A stretch of DNA of 16,465 nucleotides from Acidobacteriota bacterium (lineage in GTDB: Bacteria > Acidobacteriota > Blastocatellia > Pyrinomonadales > Pyrinomonadaceae): NCBI GenBank assembly GCA_013140875.1, contig JABFSB010000486.1, forward strand, positions 1 through 16,465, written 5' to 3'. The notes below the pieces were generated by a model. That model saw nothing but the letters and a program-made list of their open reading frames with translations, made no database searches and was not told where the DNA came from. This document shows positions 14,681 to 16,465 of the stretch, piece after piece. Positions within the stretch are counted from its first letter, which is position 1. Every line of letters starts with the position of its first letter. The position numbers and the translations under genes were made by a program.

Positions 14681-16465
14681 CTATTGCTTCTTCCTGGTTC
14701 CCCATACCGGTGGAGCGGGTTCGTTGTCGGCCCGCATTACCGGTTTTTCTTTTAGCTGTCGCATGGCTTCTTCCACGGCCCGTTCAAGTTGCGGATCGCG
14801 GCCGGCTACCACGTCTTTGGGCCAGTTTTCGACGTCGATGTCAGGTGCGACGCCTTCGTTCTCGACCGCCCACTTCCCGGCTCGATTAAAGAAGCCTCCG
14901 CGCGGTGCGATCATCGATCCGCCATCGATAAACGGCGGCGTATCGGCCGTGTGAACTAATCCACCCCAAGTGCGTTTGCCGACAAGTGTGCCGATCTTGC
15001 GGCTGCGGAACATATACGGCATCAGGTCGCCGCCCGAACCGGCCATCTCATTGATGATCATCACCTTCGGCCCCCAAATTCCGGCTGCTGGCGACGTAAA
15101 CGGAGTACGATCGCCCGCGACATTGTTGAAGTATCCGTCAAAGTCGCGCTGAAGCACGTCGATGATGTAATCCGCCGCCGAACCTCCGCCGTTGTAGCGT
15201 TCGTCGATGATCGCACCCTTTTTGTCCTGCTGAGAAAAATAGTAGCGGTTAAAGCTGGTGTATCCGGGCTGGCCCGTGTTGGGAAGATAAACATATGCAA
15301 GCTGCCCGCCGGAAAGTTTTTCGACCAGGCGGCGGCTTGCCTCGACCCACGCACGAGTGCGAAGCGCCTGTTCGGTCGCGACGGGTACGACCGTGTACGA
15401 TCGTGCTCCGTCCATCGAAGGCTTGTCATTTACAGTGATCTGGGTCTGCCGACCGGCCGTGCCGTCGAGCAAGCGAAAGATATTGTCCGGCGCCTTAAGA
15501 TCGATGCCGTTGATCGCAACGATATAATCGCCGACGTTCACGTTAACGCCCGGCACCGCCATCGGCGAACGAAGATCGGGATTCCAATTTTCGTTGTCGT
15601 AGATACGGGTCACACGATAACGGCCGTTCTCGATCGCAAAATCGGCGCCTAGCAGCCCGGCCTGGACCTGAGGAACATCGGGCATGTCGCCGCCGCGCAC
15701 GTATGAATGGCCGATCGCGATCTCGGCGCCCATCATATCCATAAGATAGTTGAGATCGGCACGGTGTTTAACATCGGGCAGCATCGCGCCGTACATCGCC
15801 TTGGCCTTTGCCCAGTCTGTTCCGTGCATGTTCTGCACATAAAGATAATCGCGCTGATTTCGCCAGCCTTCGTTAAAGATCTGCTTATACTCTTCACGCG
15901 GGTCGAGGTACATTCGCAGGCTGTAAGTGAGGCGGCCCGCTCCCGGCAGCGGAGCGACGCGATCCGCATCGACAACAAAAAGAGATGGCGCGGATGGACG
16001 GCCTCCGGCTGCTGCGGCTGCCCCACCGCCGCCGCCCGCCGAACGGTACACGAGCTTGTGGCCATCGGCGCTCACGGCAAAGGCCGCTACGCCGGAGACA
16101 AAAGGAGCGGAGCGGCGGTCGCTGAGGCGATATCGAACGAGGTCCGTCGGCGGACCGCCGGGCCCAGCCTGGGCACGGCCTGCTTCAAGATAAAACACGG
16201 TCCCGTCGCCGCCAGCTGCAAGAGCGGTGTACTGGCGTTCGGGAACGCCGGGCACCGAAATAATTCGTTTCGAAAGACCGTCGAAATCTATATTGACGGC
16301 AACCGGAGCGCGGCCGCGGCCGCCTCCGGGATTTGCCGCGATGTCGCCGGCCGCGGGATTTTCACCCGGCTGCTCACCGGCAGGTCGTCCGCCGCGATTG
16401 CTGTTTGCCGGAGCAGCAGTCACGCCCTTGTCCTCGTCGCTTTCGGGCAACAATGGGCTCGGGTC
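14681..16465 (-). CDS. Tricorn-like S41 protease, C-terminal half (5' end outside window)
   Basis: Serine protease of the tricorn/C-terminal-processing (S41) type. The open frame runs through the right edge, so about 594 C-terminal residues are visible. Numbered from the codon at 16453, the parts are: a low-complexity linker (about 15-50); the end of the beta-propeller region with a Gly/Ala-rich loop (139-152); a helical C1-like domain (about 185-258) holding GHSYVRGGD with the likely catalytic His249; a PDZ-like domain (about 265-345, ending near VGDYIVAINGIDL); and the S41 core (about 385-545). The core has DERYNGGGS, the nucleophile in NEMAGSGGDLMPY (Ser473) and VENEGVAPDIDVENWP with the likely catalytic Glu531. 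These places match the Ser-His-Ser/Glu tetrad known for archaeal tricorn. The C-terminus ends in a Lys-rich tail. It may degrade oligopeptides or act in the periplasm; the localisation signal is outside the window. Confidence 0.9.
   Translation of the reverse strand, partial: DPSPLLPESDEDKGVTAAPANSNRGGRPAGEQPGENPAAGDIAANPGGGRGRAPVAVNIDFDGLSKRIISVPGVPERQYTALAAGGDGTVFYLEAGRAQAGPGGPPTDLVRYRLSDRRSAPFVSGVAAFAVSADGHKLVYRSAGGGGGAAAAAGGRPSAPSLFVVDADRVAPLPGAGRLTYSLRMYLDPREEYKQIFNEGWRNQRDYLYVQNMHGTDWAKAKAMYGAMLPDVKHRADLNYLMDMMGAEIAIGHSYVRGGDMPDVPQVQAGLLGADFAIENGRYRVTRIYDNENWNPDLRSPMAVPGVNVNVGDYIVAINGIDLKAPDNIFRLLDGTAGRQTQITVNDKPSMDGARSYTVVPVATEQALRTRAWVEASRRLVEKLSGGQLAYVYLPNTGQPGYTSFNRYYFSQQDKKGAIIDERYNGGGSAADYIIDVLQRDFDGYFNNVAGDRTPFTSPAAGIWGPKVMIINEMAGSGGDLMPYMFRSRKIGTLVGKRTWGGLVHTADTPPFIDGGSMIAPRGGFFNRAGKWAVENEGVAPDIDVENWPKDVVAGRDPQLERAVEEAMRQLKEKPVMRADNEPAPPVWGTRKKQ

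Overview
The window looks like a chromosome segment of an Acidobacteriota bacterium, probably of the Blastocatellia/Pyrinomonadaceae type. This is inferred from gene content: three secreted von Willebrand A (VWA) proteins, two of them with the layout of the 'VWFA-related Acidobacterial' family, a tricorn-like S41 protease with Gly/Pro-rich linkers, and moderately high GC with short intergenic gaps. No rRNA, tRNA, insertion sequence, phage gene or CRISPR array was seen.

Layout. 1-979 (minus): a small zinc-ribbon protein followed by 6-phosphogluconate dehydrogenase, which runs off the left edge. 1042-2626 (plus): a PLP-dependent threonine/serine dehydratase-like enzyme and a DUF417 membrane protein. 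2635-5583 (minus): a two-gene gspF-gspE unit encoding the inner-membrane platform and ATPase of a type II secretion/type IV pilus machine. 5788-7868 (plus): two tandem secreted VWA proteins, divergent from gspF. 8060-8093: a strong hairpin terminator shared by two convergent units. 8112-11841 (minus): a six-gene bacterial microcompartment (BMC) operon. 12038-14666 (plus): a RodZ-family protein, a terminator, and IMP dehydrogenase (guaB). 14681-16465 (minus): the C-terminal half of a tricorn-like protease that runs off the right edge.

The most interesting part is the BMC operon. A candidate promoter and a strong Shine-Dalgarno site precede shell protein 2 (BMC-H). Next come a CoA-acylating aldehyde dehydrogenase with a 115-residue C-terminal extension, a minimal secreted VWA protein that overlaps the dehydrogenase stop, a tail-anchored zinc-ribbon protein, a 34-residue membrane microprotein, and shell protein 1 (BMC-H), ending at the terminator. 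So two hexameric shell proteins bracket one classic cargo enzyme and three membrane- or envelope-directed proteins. No pentameric vertex protein, phosphotransacylase, alcohol dehydrogenase or aldehyde-producing signature enzyme lies in the window. If the organelle forms, those parts must be encoded elsewhere. The link between a cytosolic protein organelle and an exported VWA protein is the best candidate here for something undescribed.

An 8-bp inverted repeat lies between the divergent BMC and RodZ-family promoters and could be a shared operator. All family assignments come from reading motifs by eye; no database search was run.
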